DNA of 7,692 nucleotides from Solirubrobacterales bacterium (GCA_013813955.1 JACCQW010000481.1:1-7692), one strand, 5' to 3'. Shown: positions 1 to 5,693, counted from the stretch's first letter. Program-made: numbers and translations. The notes: a model not told the origin generated them from the letters alone.

Positions 1-1
1 C

Positions 2-1186
2 GCCTCGATGGCCGCCGCGATCGGCCGGCCGCGGCGCGTACTGGGGATCGCGCTCGCCGTCGCGCTTCTGGGCTGGGGGCTGGACACCCAGACCCGCGTG
101 GAGTCCGACATCCAGAAGCTCGTCCCGCAGGACCTGCAGGCGCTGCAGGACCTCGAGGCGCTGCAGCAGTCCACGGGGGTGGGCGGCGAGATCGACGTCG
201 TGATCGAAGGCGAGGATCTCACGCGCCCGGAGGTCATCGCCTGGATGGCCTCCTACCAGGAGGACGTGCTGAAGCGCTTCGGCTTCACCGCCGACCGGGG
301 CTGCGGCCGCGCGGACCTGTGCCCCGCCTTCTCGCTGCCCGACCTGTTCACGTCCGAGGCCTCGCGCGCTGACGCCGCGCGCATCGACGCGCTGCTGGAC
401 GCCGTGCCGGCCTACTTCTCGCAGTCGGTGGTAACCGAGGACCGCAAGACGGCCAACCTCGCGTTCGGGATCCGCCTCATGGGCCTGGACAAGCAGGCGG
501 AGATCATGGACGAGATGCGCGCGCGCCTGGACGAGGGCCGCCCCGAGGGCGTGAGCGCCGAGCTCGCCGGGCTCACCGTCCTGGCCGCCGAGGCCAACGC
601 GAAGGTCTCGTCGCACCCGCGCCGGCTGCTCACGCTGCTGGCCGGCCTGCTCGCGGTGGGGCTCGTGCTGCTCGTCGCCTTCCGCCGCGCCGACCGCGTG
701 CTGGTGCCGCTCGTGCCGATCGTCCTGGCCACCGGCTGGTCGGCGCTCGTGCTCTTCGTCGTGCGCATCCCGTTGAACCCGATGTCGGTCACGCTCGGCG
801 CGCTGGTCATCGCGATCTCCACGGAGTTCAGCGTGCTGCTGTCCGAGCGCTACCGCCAGGAGCGCGAGGCCGGCCACCAGCCCGCCGACGCGCTCGCGCG
901 CACGTACCGCTCGACGGGCGCCGCGGTGCTCGCCTCGGGCGCCACGGCGATCGCGGGCTTCGCGGTGTTGATGGTCTCAGACATCCGGATGCTGCGCGAC
1001 TTCGGGTTCGTCACCGTCATCGACCTCACCGTGTCGCTGCTCGGCGTGCTCGTGGTGCTCCCCTCGGTGCTGCTGCTCGCCGAGCGCGGCGAGCTGTTCA
1101 GGCTGCCGGCGATGAGGATGACCCGCCCGTGGTTCCCGCGCCGGCGGTTCCCGCGCCCGCGTCGCCGGCGCCGCGCGGCGGCGTGA
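2..1186 (+). CDS. MMPL/RND-family (HAE3-like) transporter, C-terminal half, cut by left edge
   Basis: The frame is open from the left edge, so the ATG at 8 is probably internal and the gene begins outside the window. Counting from that Met, there is a helix at about 9-25, an extracytoplasmic loop at about 26-205, then helices at about 207-225, 231-252, 258-279, 303-325 and 331-357. This is the second half of a two-times-six-helix MMPL/RND exporter. Helix 4 carries GALVIAISTEFSVLLSERY; many HAE3 relatives have an Asp where this one has Glu273, the likely proton-relay residue. C99 and C105 in the loop may form a disulfide. The protein ends in an Arg-rich cytoplasmic tail. These transporters use the proton gradient to export lipids or other hydrophobic compounds; the substrate cannot be told here. 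Its TGA overlaps the next start as GTGA. The family is clear; orthology is not. Confidence 0.88.
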   Translation, partial: ASMAAAIGRPRRVLGIALAVALLGWGLDTQTRVESDIQKLVPQDLQALQDLEALQQSTGVGGEIDVVIEGEDLTRPEVIAWMASYQEDVLKRFGFTADRGCGRADLCPAFSLPDLFTSEASRADAARIDALLDAVPAYFSQSVVTEDRKTANLAFGIRLMGLDKQAEIMDEMRARLDEGRPEGVSAELAGLTVLAAEANAKVSSHPRRLLTLLAGLLAVGLVLLVAFRRADRVLVPLVPIVLATGWSALVLFVVRIPLNPMSVTLGALVIAISTEFSVLLSERYRQEREAGHQPADALARTYRSTGAAVLASGATAIAGFAVLMVSDIRMLRDFGFVTVIDLTVSLLGVLVVLPSVLLLAERGELFRLPAMRMTRPWFPRRRFPRPRRRRRAAA

Positions 1187-1848
1187 GCGAGCCGCGCGTC
1201 CCGCGGCCCGCCGGGGCCAGCCGCTACGGGTGGTTCGTCGGCGTGGTGATGGTCCTCGCGGTGGTCTACGTGACGCTGAACGGGATCCGCACGGAGTCGC
1301 CGGGCGCGCGCGGCCTCGATCCCGGCGAGGGGCTGCCGCCGTTCGCGGTCCCGCTCGTGCTCTCCGACCTGGAGGGTGACGCGAACGTGGCCACCGGGGC
1401 CGGCCAGGGCGAGGCCGGGGGCCGTCCTGCCTGCGGGGTCCGCGGCCCGGAGATCCTGAACATCTGTCAGCTCGCCGAGCGGGGCCCGGTGGTGCTCGCC
1501 TTTCTGGCCACGCGCGGCGGCGACTGCGCGAACACGATCGATTCCCTGCGCGGCATCGCCGGGCGCCACCCGGGCGTGCAGGTGGCCGTCGTGGCCATCC
1601 GCGGCGACCGCGGCGAGCTGCGCGACCTGGTCCGCTCGCGTGGCTGGGACTTCCCCGTCGGCCACGACCGCGACGGCGTGCTGGCCAACTTCTACGGCGT
1701 CTCCGTCTGCCCGCAGATCACCTACGCCCGCTGGCGCGGCCGGGCGCAGAGCACGAGCTTCGGCAAGATAGGCGCGCGCGAGCTGGACCGGCGTGTCGAG
1801 CAGGCGGTCGCGGCCTCGCGGAGGACGGGGTGGGAGCGGCCGCGGTGA
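1183..1848 (+). CDS. Membrane-anchored redoxin/thioredoxin-fold protein lacking CxxC
   Basis: 221 residues from the GTG at 1183, chosen because it overlaps the MMPL stop in a GTGA junction. A GTG at 1129 would add 18 Pro/Ala-rich residues and has a loose GAGG 11 nt upstream. One helix at about 15-34 anchors the protein, with the rest most likely outside the membrane. Residues 100-180 follow the AhpC/TlpA redoxin order: a beta strand GPVVLAFLATRGGDC, a helix, AVVAIRGD, then YGVSVCPQ, where Pro177 sits at the cis-Pro position. The active-site CxxC is reduced to the single C115. Another Cys, C176, directly precedes the cis-Pro, and C84 and C95 lie in an insert before the fold. It may be a one-Cys or relocated-Cys thiol reductase or peroxidase, or a scaffold. 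Its position between the transporter and the B3/B4 gene suggests co-transcription. The fold assignment is moderately strong; the function is unknown. Confidence 0.8.
   Translation: MSEPRVPRPAGASRYGWFVGVVMVLAVVYVTLNGIRTESPGARGLDPGEGLPPFAVPLVLSDLEGDANVATGAGQGEAGGRPACGVRGPEILNICQLAERGPVVLAFLATRGGDCANTIDSLRGIAGRHPGVQVAVVAIRGDRGELRDLVRSRGWDFPVGHDRDGVLANFYGVSVCPQITYARWRGRAQSTSFGKIGARELDRRVEQAVAASRRTGWERPR
1820..1824 (+). promoter_or_regulatory. Ribosome binding site deciding the B3/B4 start
   Basis: GGAGG lies five bases before the GTG at 1830, inside the end of the redoxin gene. It favours 1830 over the GTG at 1845, which would form a GTGA overlap with the redoxin stop but sits 20 bases from this site. 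Confidence 0.5.
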
Positions 1849-2477
1849 GCGCCGAGGCCGTCCGCCACGCAGTCGACCCGCTCGTCGCCGAGGAGTTCCC
1901 CGGCCTGCGGCTGTGGTCGCTGCCGTTGACCACGCGCCCGGGCGCCAGCCACGCCGGGCTGAAGACGCAGTTGAAGATGCTCTCCGACCGCATGACCGGG
2001 GCGCAGGCCATCGCGCAGCGCCAGGAGCCGATCCCGCACGCCTACCGGGTGTTCTTCCGCCACGTGGGCATCGACCCCGAGCGCCGGCGCACCCCGATCG
2101 AGCAGGCGGTGCTCGACCGCCTGCACCACGGCAGCTTCCGCTCGCGCAACCTCGTCGACGACGCGCTGCTCATCGCGCTCGTGGAGACCGGGGTGCCGGT
2201 CTGGGCGCTGGACGACGACGCGCTGGACGGTGAGCTGCGCCTGCGCGTGGCGCTCGCGGAGGACGCGGGCGTCCCCGCGGGGCGCCTGGCCGTCTCCGAT
2301 CGCGTCCGTGCGCTGATGGAGCTGTTCGGACCGACCGTCCCGGGCGTGGGGGTGAGGCCGTCGACGCGGCGGCTGCGCCTGATCGCGGTCGCGGTCGGCG
2401 GCGTGCCCGAGATCCACGTCGAGGAGGCGCTGTTCGGCGCGGCCCAGACGCTCGGCGCAGCGGAGGGCCCGGCTTGA
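1830..2477 (+). CDS. B3/B4 tRNA-binding-domain protein (PheT-like, stand-alone)
   Basis: 215 residues from the GTG at 1830, or 210 from the GTG at 1845. The middle resembles the B3/B4 domain of the phenylalanyl-tRNA synthetase beta chain and of free-standing relatives: AYRVFFRHVGIDPERRRTPI at 71-90, then an NLVDDALLIALVETGVPV stretch at about 107-124, then a strand-rich stretch with ALDDDALDGELRLRVA and an SDRVRALMEL segment. Free-standing members are usually 200-250 residues, so this one is full length. It has no synthetase catalytic core, signal peptide or membrane helix, so it should be cytoplasmic. In PheT the domain helps in editing and RNA contact; the role of the free form is not established. 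The gene overlaps the redoxin gene by 19 nt. The -35 box of the next promoter overlaps its TGA. The family call is fairly confident; a link to membrane redox or export is unexplained. Confidence 0.8.
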   Translation: MGAAAVSAEAVRHAVDPLVAEEFPGLRLWSLPLTTRPGASHAGLKTQLKMLSDRMTGAQAIAQRQEPIPHAYRVFFRHVGIDPERRRTPIEQAVLDRLHHGSFRSRNLVDDALLIALVETGVPVWALDDDALDGELRLRVALAEDAGVPAGRLAVSDRVRALMELFGPTVPGVGVRPSTRRLRLIAVAVGGVPEIHVEEALFGAAQTLGAAEGPA

Positions 2478-2500
2478 CAACGTGCTCACGGTGATAGCCT
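2474..2500 (+). promoter_or_regulatory. Promoter for the gene at 2521
   Basis: A perfect TTGACA at 2474-2479 overlaps the preceding stop codon. A -10 of the form TANNNT, TAGCCT, follows at 2495-2500 with a 15-base spacer, which is slightly short. The predicted start of transcription near 2508 would leave a leader of about 13 bases starting at the GGAGG. That is tight, and transcription may start a little earlier. Confidence 0.5.
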
Positions 2501-2507
2501 TCGCCCC

Positions 2508-2512
2508 GGAGG
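2508..2512 (+). promoter_or_regulatory. Ribosome binding site for the gene at 2521
   Basis: GGAGG lies eight bases before the ATG at 2521. It supports that start over the in-frame GTG at 2482, which lies between the -35 and -10 boxes. Confidence 0.6.
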
Positions 2513-2520
2513 ATGCCGCC

Positions 2521-3390
2521 ATGGCCCAGCTGCTCGATCACACCACCGATGGGCTGCAACTCGGCCTCCCGACCACGGTCGAGGTCGACGAGGCCGCCGC
2601 CCGGCGCTCGCTGCGCGCACAGGTCGCCAAGCTCGAGCGCGATCTCGGCGCGTGTTTCGTCACCGCCGCGTTCGGCGAGGGCAACCTGGACTTCACCATC
2701 CGCTCCCCCGGCGGGCCGCGCCTGCTGACGCTCGGGGAGCTCGAGACCGTGCGCGACGACCTCTGCGAGCGGCTGCACGGCGCTCGCGCCGAGGTGGCGC
2801 GGCGCGCCGACCGGCAGGAGGCCAATCGCGTCCTGCTGGAGAAGATGCGCCTGGACCCGGGCGCCTACAAGTACGTCCGGGTCACGAACGCGGACCTCGG
2901 CGAGCAGGGCTGCTGGAGCTGGCACGTCCGTCCGCGCCTGGGCATCATCGGCATGATGATGGGCTGGTGGCAGGTCAAGCTGTCCTCCGGCTGTCCCTTA
3001 GCCACCTCACAGCCTCATGAGCGCCCTCGCGCTGCTGGCGATGATGGTGCTCGGCTCCGCCGGTCTGTGGGTCGGTGTCCCGCTGGCCTGGCTGTGGATC
3101 GCCTCGCAGGTCCAGGACGCGACGGGCAGCCTCGGCGCCGCCGTCGCCGTGGCGCTGCTGGGCGTCGTCGTGTCGATCGTAGGGCTCGTCGCGGTGCTGT
3201 CGTGGTTGTCGGGCCGTCACCGCGAGCTGCGGGTCGCGCACGGGCACCTCGACCCGGGCACGTTCGCGCTGGAGGTCGTGATGGTCTGCAGCGCGCTCGT
3301 GGCCCTCGCAGTGTTCGTGGTCTGGTTCTTCGGCTTCTCCGGCTCCGCACCGCTGCCCGTACCGGACTAGGACTAGCCTGCACTCCATGA
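2521..3390 (+). CDS. Conserved hypothetical protein; genuine part about 2521-3003, C-terminus probably frame-disrupted
   Basis: From the ATG at 2521 the first 161 residues look like a real soluble protein. A charged helical segment covers about 24-43 and 72-112, then VRVTNADLGEQGCWSWHVRP at 119-138, then GIIGMMMGWWQVKLSSGCPLA at 141-161. From memory, actinobacterial proteins of unknown function carry this Trp-rich block and end close to SSGCPLA. Here no stop follows. The frame runs on to 3390, adding about 128 Arg/Gly/Ala-rich residues that are an out-of-frame reading of the membrane-protein gene at 3017. Stops do exist nearby in the other frames: TAG at 2999-3001, and TGA at 3018-3020, which would overlap the next ATG as ATGA. 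The TTA leucine codon at 2998-3000 is unusual in such GC-rich DNA. A one-base indel, stop loss or sequencing error is likely. I do not recognise a function. Confidence 0.65.
   Translation: MAQLLDHTTDGLQLGLPTTVEVDEAAARRSLRAQVAKLERDLGACFVTAAFGEGNLDFTIRSPGGPRLLTLGELETVRDDLCERLHGARAEVARRADRQEANRVLLEKMRLDPGAYKYVRVTNADLGEQGCWSWHVRPRLGIIGMMMGWWQVKLSSGCPLATSQPHERPRAAGDDGARLRRSVGRCPAGLAVDRLAGPGRDGQPRRRRRRGAAGRRRVDRRARRGAVVVVGPSPRAAGRARAPRPGHVRAGGRDGLQRARGPRSVRGLVLRLLRLRTAARTGLGLACTP
3017..3370 (+). CDS. Small three-helix membrane protein of unknown function
   Basis: 117 residues with three hydrophobic helices at about 3-28, 40-63 and 84-106. They are separated by a short polar loop (SQVQDATGS) and a basic loop (GRHRELRVAHGHLDPG). 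The positive charge of the second loop places it inside, giving N-out and C-in by the positive-inside rule. The first helix motif MMVLGSAGLWVGVPLAWLWI resembles short membrane proteins I associate with Thermoleophilia, but I know no function for them. There is no clear Shine-Dalgarno sequence. The ATG at 3017 would overlap a stop of the upstream gene (ATGA) if that gene were shifted by one base, suggesting translational coupling in the intact locus. The codon pattern supports this frame rather than the overlapping tail of the 2521 frame. Confidence 0.8.
   Translation: MSALALLAMMVLGSAGLWVGVPLAWLWIASQVQDATGSLGAAVAVALLGVVVSIVGLVAVLSWLSGRHRELRVAHGHLDPGTFALEVVMVCSALVALAVFVVWFFGFSGSAPLPVPD
3374..3379 (+). 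promoter_or_regulatory. -10 element for leaderless transcription of the VOC gene
   Basis: TAGCCT fits TANNNT and ends seven bases before the ATG at 3387, so transcription would begin at or next to the start codon. No Shine-Dalgarno sequence is present. It lies just after the stop of the membrane-protein gene. No convincing -35 box is seen. Confidence 0.45.
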
Positions 3391-3839
3391 GCACGAGCGA
3401 GCCGCGCCGGATGGCGCTGCGTGGACTGCACCACGTCACCGCCATCTGCGCGGACCTCGAGCGGGCGACCGCCTTCTACCGCGACCTGCTGGGCCTCGCG
3501 CTCGTGCACGAGGCCACCAGCGACGACGACCCCGACGCCCGGCACTTCTGGTTCGGCGCTGCGAGCGACGACGGCCTGGGGATGCCCGGAGCGCTGATCT
3601 CGTTCCTGGAGTACCCCGACATGCCCGCCGGCCAGGCGGGCACCGGGTCCACCCACCACTTCGCGTTCACCGTCGAGAGCGCCGAGGAGCTCGAGGCGTG
3701 GCGCGACTATCTGCACGAGCACGGCGTGGGCTGCACCGACGTCTTCGACCGCGGGCAGTTCCGCTCGGTCTACCTGCGCGATCCCGACGGGCACATCGTC
3801 GAGATCGCCACCCGCGGGCCGGGCTTCGCGCCCCGGTAG
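3387..3839 (+). CDS. VOC-superfamily metalloprotein (glyoxalase / extradiol dioxygenase-like), single unit
   Basis: 150 residues spanning one vicinal-oxygen-chelate unit of two beta-alpha-beta-beta-beta modules. The first module starts GLHHVTAICADLERATAFYR (13-32); the second starts STHHFAFTVESAEELEAW (88-105). Likely metal ligands are H16, H91 and E139 in HIVEIATR near the C-terminus. The segment GALISFLEYPDMPAGQAGTG is reminiscent of the ring-cleaving MhqO/LinE-type dioxygenases, which usually carry two such units in about 300 residues; this gene has one and would have to dimerise. Possible activities are hydroquinone or catechol cleavage, thiol conjugation or glyoxalase chemistry, and the sequence does not decide between them. 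The gene is soluble and cytoplasmic. A -10 box just before the ATG suggests independent, leaderless expression. Its 3' end converges with the mIHF-like gene. Confidence 0.85.
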   Translation: MSTSEPRRMALRGLHHVTAICADLERATAFYRDLLGLALVHEATSDDDPDARHFWFGAASDDGLGMPGALISFLEYPDMPAGQAGTGSTHHFAFTVESAEELEAWRDYLHEHGVGCTDVFDRGQFRSVYLRDPDGHIVEIATRGPGFAPR

Positions 3840-3858
3840 GACGCGGTCCCGGCCCGCG
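3813..3858. terminator. 11-bp inverted repeat at the convergent gene ends
   Basis: CGCGGGCCGGG at 3813-3823 is perfectly matched by CCCGGCCCGCG at 3848-3858, with a 24-base loop that holds the VOC stop codon. It sits between convergent genes, as a bidirectional terminator would, but has no T-run on either side. It may simply block or slow polymerase. Confidence 0.35.
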
Positions 3859-3866
3859 AGGGCGTC

Positions 3867-4175
3867 TCAGACCATGGCGGCCAGCGCCCGGCGCTGACGC
3901 TCGGTCATCGAGCCGACGGTCTTGGTCTCGGTCATGCTGATGGCGGCCAGGAATTTCCGGCAGCGCGTATGACCCCAGCGGCGCTGGCTCATGAGCAGGT
4001 CGGCGATCGCCATGCTCGCGGCCTCCCAGGGGCAGGAGAGGATGACCTCACCCACGCTGATCTCCCCCTCGGCAACCCTGCGCTTGAGCTCAGCACGCGC
4101 CAGCCGGACCTCGTTCGCCCGCTGGAGAGCCTGCATGTGCTGTGAAGCAGGGGCGATCGACGCTGTCGCGTTCAT
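3867..4175 (-). CDS. Actinobacterial integration host factor (mIHF)-like DNA-binding protein
   Basis: 102 residues from the ATG at 4175; Met14 is a possible later start. Residues 17-45 (ALQRANEVRLARAELKRRV followed by AEGEISVGEVI) match the N-terminal helical part of mIHF. They are followed by SMAIADLLMSQRRWGHTRCR, then FLAAISMTETKTVGSMTERQ with RRALAAMV at the end, the helix-two-turn-helix and C-terminal DNA-contacting part. Mycobacterial and Streptomyces mIHF usually have a Gly-rich hairpin (PGVGK-type) where this protein has RRWGH, so it belongs to a paralogous branch. mIHF is a nucleoid protein that bends DNA and supports recombination and gene control. Being monocistronic with its own promoter, a long leader and a good ribosome binding site suggests controlled expression. 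Family call strong; targets unknown. Confidence 0.85.
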   Translation of the reverse strand: MNATASIAPASQHMQALQRANEVRLARAELKRRVAEGEISVGEVILSCPWEAASMAIADLLMSQRRWGHTRCRKFLAAISMTETKTVGSMTERQRRALAAMV

Positions 4176-4324
4176 CTGTCCTCCCGGCCCCCCACCGATC
4201 CGTGGCAGGCGGTTCTCTCGTGGATTTGGCCCATTCGGCTGCGAGCGCAGGCGTCATCCGCCCGGGGGGTCTCTCCTCAGACCCAGGGCGGCTCGGAAGC
4301 TCCCCGACACCGTCGCGCACAGCG
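4176..4324 (-). promoter_or_regulatory. Long, structured 5' leader of the mIHF-like gene (candidate attenuator)
   Basis: If transcription starts about seven bases after the -10 box, the leader is about 149 nt. A two-part hairpin pairs 4286-4291 with 4258-4263 (CCGCCC/GGGCGG) and 4279-4284 with 4267-4272 (GGGTCT/AGACCC), closing a six-base loop. A small stem pairs 4247-4250 with 4239-4242. The GGCGG arm could instead pair with CCGCC at 4208-4212. The minus-strand C-run at 4264-4269 could pair with the G-run at 4188-4193 next to the ribosome binding site. Such alternative pairings are what a switch would need, but GC-rich DNA offers many by chance. It matches no riboswitch class I could confirm. 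Confidence 0.35.
4180..4185 (-). promoter_or_regulatory. Ribosome binding site of the mIHF-like gene
   Basis: On the minus strand GGGAGG precedes the ATG by four bases and is itself preceded by a run of six G (4188-4193). It fixes the start at 4175 and is the strongest Shine-Dalgarno sequence in the window. Confidence 0.65.
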
Positions 4325-4331
4325 CTCGGCG

Positions 4332-4361
4332 AAGCTATGTGAGCCGCCCGTGCTAGGTCAA
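4332..4361 (-). promoter_or_regulatory. Promoter of the mIHF-like gene
   Basis: On the minus strand TTGACC (4356-4361) is followed after 18 bases by TAGCTT (4332-4337), a TANNNT -10 box like others in the window. It lies upstream of a gene with no close same-strand neighbour. Confidence 0.55.
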
Positions 4362-4378
4362 CGGACACCCGTCCAAAG

Positions 4379-4404
4379 CCTCCGCTCGGAGCGAGGTTTT
4401 CTTT
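4379..4404 (+). terminator. Rightward intrinsic terminator with no adjacent rightward gene
   Basis: CCT-C-CGCT, loop CGG, AGCG-AGG (4379-4396) forms a seven-pair stem with one bulge, and is followed by TTTTCTTT (4397-4404). This is the clearest intrinsic terminator shape in the window and works for plus-strand transcripts. On the minus strand only a CTTT follows. It could end read-through from the VOC gene or an unannotated RNA, and would shield the oxoamine synthase from antisense transcription. Confidence 0.5.
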
Positions 4405-4413
4405 CCGTGATGA

Positions 4414-4435
4414 GCTTGTGAAGAACAGGACAAGC
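4414..4435 (-). terminator. Hairpin downstream of the oxoamine synthase gene
   Basis: GCTTGT (4414-4419) and ACAAGC (4430-4435) form a six-pair stem with a ten-base loop, 13 bases past the synthase stop. No T-run follows on the minus strand. A second stem, GCCCG/CGGGC (4442-4446 with 4453-4457), spans the stop codon. Either might contribute to 3' end formation. Confidence 0.25.
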
Positions 4436-4447
4436 GGACGGGCCCGA

Positions 4448-5692
4448 CTAAGCGGGCAACGGGCCGTGCTCGACCTCAAAGGCGGCCTTCACGGAGGCGA
4501 AGGCGTCAAGTGCCCGATCCAGCGTCGCGCGATCGTGCGTGGCCATCACGCTCGTGCGCAGCAGCGCCCCGCCGGGGGGCACGGCCGGGTGCAGGGCGAC
4601 GTTCGTGAAGACGCCCGCATCGAAGAGCGCGCGCCACAGCAGCACGGCCCTCCAATCGTCGCCCACCATCACCGGCACGATCGGTGTCACGACGTCGCCG
4701 GTGTGCTCGACGACCTTGAAGCCGCGCTCCCGCAGTCCCGCGTGCAGATAGGCGGCGTTGTCGAGCACACCGGCCAAGAGCGCGCGCCCGTCGTCGGAGC
4801 GGACGATGCGCAGCGCCGCCAGCGCCGCCCCCACGGCGGCGGGCACCGCGGCGGCGGTGAACAGGAACGCCCGGCTCTGGATGCGCAGGTAATCGATCAC
4901 CTCGTGCGGGCCGGCCACGAAGCCGCCGCAGCTGGCCAGGGACTTGGAGAACGTGCCCATGCGCAGGTCGACGCGGTCCTCGACGCCGAACAGCTCTGCG
5001 GTCCCCGCCCCGCGAGCGCCCAGGACGCCCGCGCCGTGCGCCTCGTCGACCATCAGCCGCGCGCCGAAGCGAGCGGACAGATCGGCGATCTGCCCCAGCG
5101 GGGCCACGTCGCCCTCCATCGAGAAGACACCGTCGACGACGACGAGGATCCCCCCGCCGTCGCTCGCGGCCCGCTCCAGGGCGCGCTCGAGCTTGTCCAT
5201 GCGGTTGTGGCGGAAGGCGCGCAGCTTGGCGCGGCTGAGCAGGCAGCCGTCGAGGATCGACGCATGGTCGCCGGAGTCCGCCACGACCGTGTCGCCGGGG
5301 GCCAGCAGCGTCCCCAGCGTCCCCAAGTTGGCCTGGTGGCCGGTGGTGAAGACGATCGCATCCTGCGTGCCCATCCACGCCGCGATCTCGCGCTCGAGCT
5401 CGAGGTGCAGGGGGATGGTGCCGTTGAGCAGGCGTGAGCCGGTCAGGCCCGTCCCGTAGGTGTCCAGGGCGGAGCGAGCGCCGGCGATGACGCGCTCGTC
5501 GCCGGTGAGCCCGAGGTAGTTGTTGGAGCCGAGCATGACCCGCTCGGCGCCCTCCATCTCCACCACCGGGCCGGCCGGGCCGTCGAGCGTGCGGAAGTAG
5601 GGCAGCAGGTCGGCGTCGCGGGCGGCGCGCAGCTGCTCGGCGCGCTCGTGGCCGCGGACCTTGGCGAAGACGTCGTGTGTCGTGGAGGCCAT
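4448..5692 (-). CDS. Alpha-oxoamine synthase, serine palmitoyltransferase-like (PLP-dependent)
   Basis: 414 residues from the ATG at 5692, chosen because the N-terminal FAKVRGHERAEQL...LLPYFR is the family's usual opening; the frame stays open upstream but only opposite the GNAT gene. Landmarks are SNNYLGL (56-62), GTGLTGSRLLNGT (80-92), TTGHQANLGTLG (116-127), the PLP-stacking His143 in DHASILDG, VDEAHG with D216 and H219, the Schiff-base Lys250 in GTFSKSL, and R379 in LLRTSVMATH. The PAVPPG...LLRTSVMATH region resembles bacterial serine palmitoyltransferases (which often read SLMATHT) more than KBL or BioF. The expected reaction is decarboxylative condensation of an amino acid, probably serine, with an acyl thioester to give 3-ketosphinganine. 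Glycine or alanine as substrate (KBL, BioF or CqsA-like) remains possible. It diverges from the GNAT gene across 15 bp. No BioA, BioB, BioD or Tdh neighbour is seen. Confidence 0.85.
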   Translation of the reverse strand: MASTTHDVFAKVRGHERAEQLRAARDADLLPYFRTLDGPAGPVVEMEGAERVMLGSNNYLGLTGDERVIAGARSALDTYGTGLTGSRLLNGTIPLHLELEREIAAWMGTQDAIVFTTGHQANLGTLGTLLAPGDTVVADSGDHASILDGCLLSRAKLRAFRHNRMDKLERALERAASDGGGILVVVDGVFSMEGDVAPLGQIADLSARFGARLMVDEAHGAGVLGARGAGTAELFGVEDRVDLRMGTFSKSLASCGGFVAGPHEVIDYLRIQSRAFLFTAAAVPAAVGAALAALRIVRSDDGRALLAGVLDNAAYLHAGLRERGFKVVEHTGDVVTPIVPVMVGDDWRAVLLWRALFDAGVFTNVALHPAVPPGGALLRTSVMATHDRATLDRALDAFASVKAAFEVEHGPLPA

Positions 5693-5693
5693 G

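Noticed and set aside
2482..2520. GTG at 2482 as start of the hypothetical protein.
   Set aside because: It lies between the -35 and -10 boxes and has no ribosome binding site, whereas the ATG at 2521 has GGAGG eight bases upstream.
1722..2925. Long minus-strand open frames (251 and 266 codons) opposite the redoxin, B3/B4 and hypothetical genes.
   Set aside because: Compositionally biased antisense frames without recognisable domains, lying over plus-strand genes with clear family patterns.
4205..4290. Glycine-riboswitch-like words (GGAGAGAC, GCCGAA) in the mIHF leader.
   Set aside because: The 3' arm that should pair with the GGAGAG segment and the conserved CUCAGG-type tail are absent. 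The leader is described only as structured.
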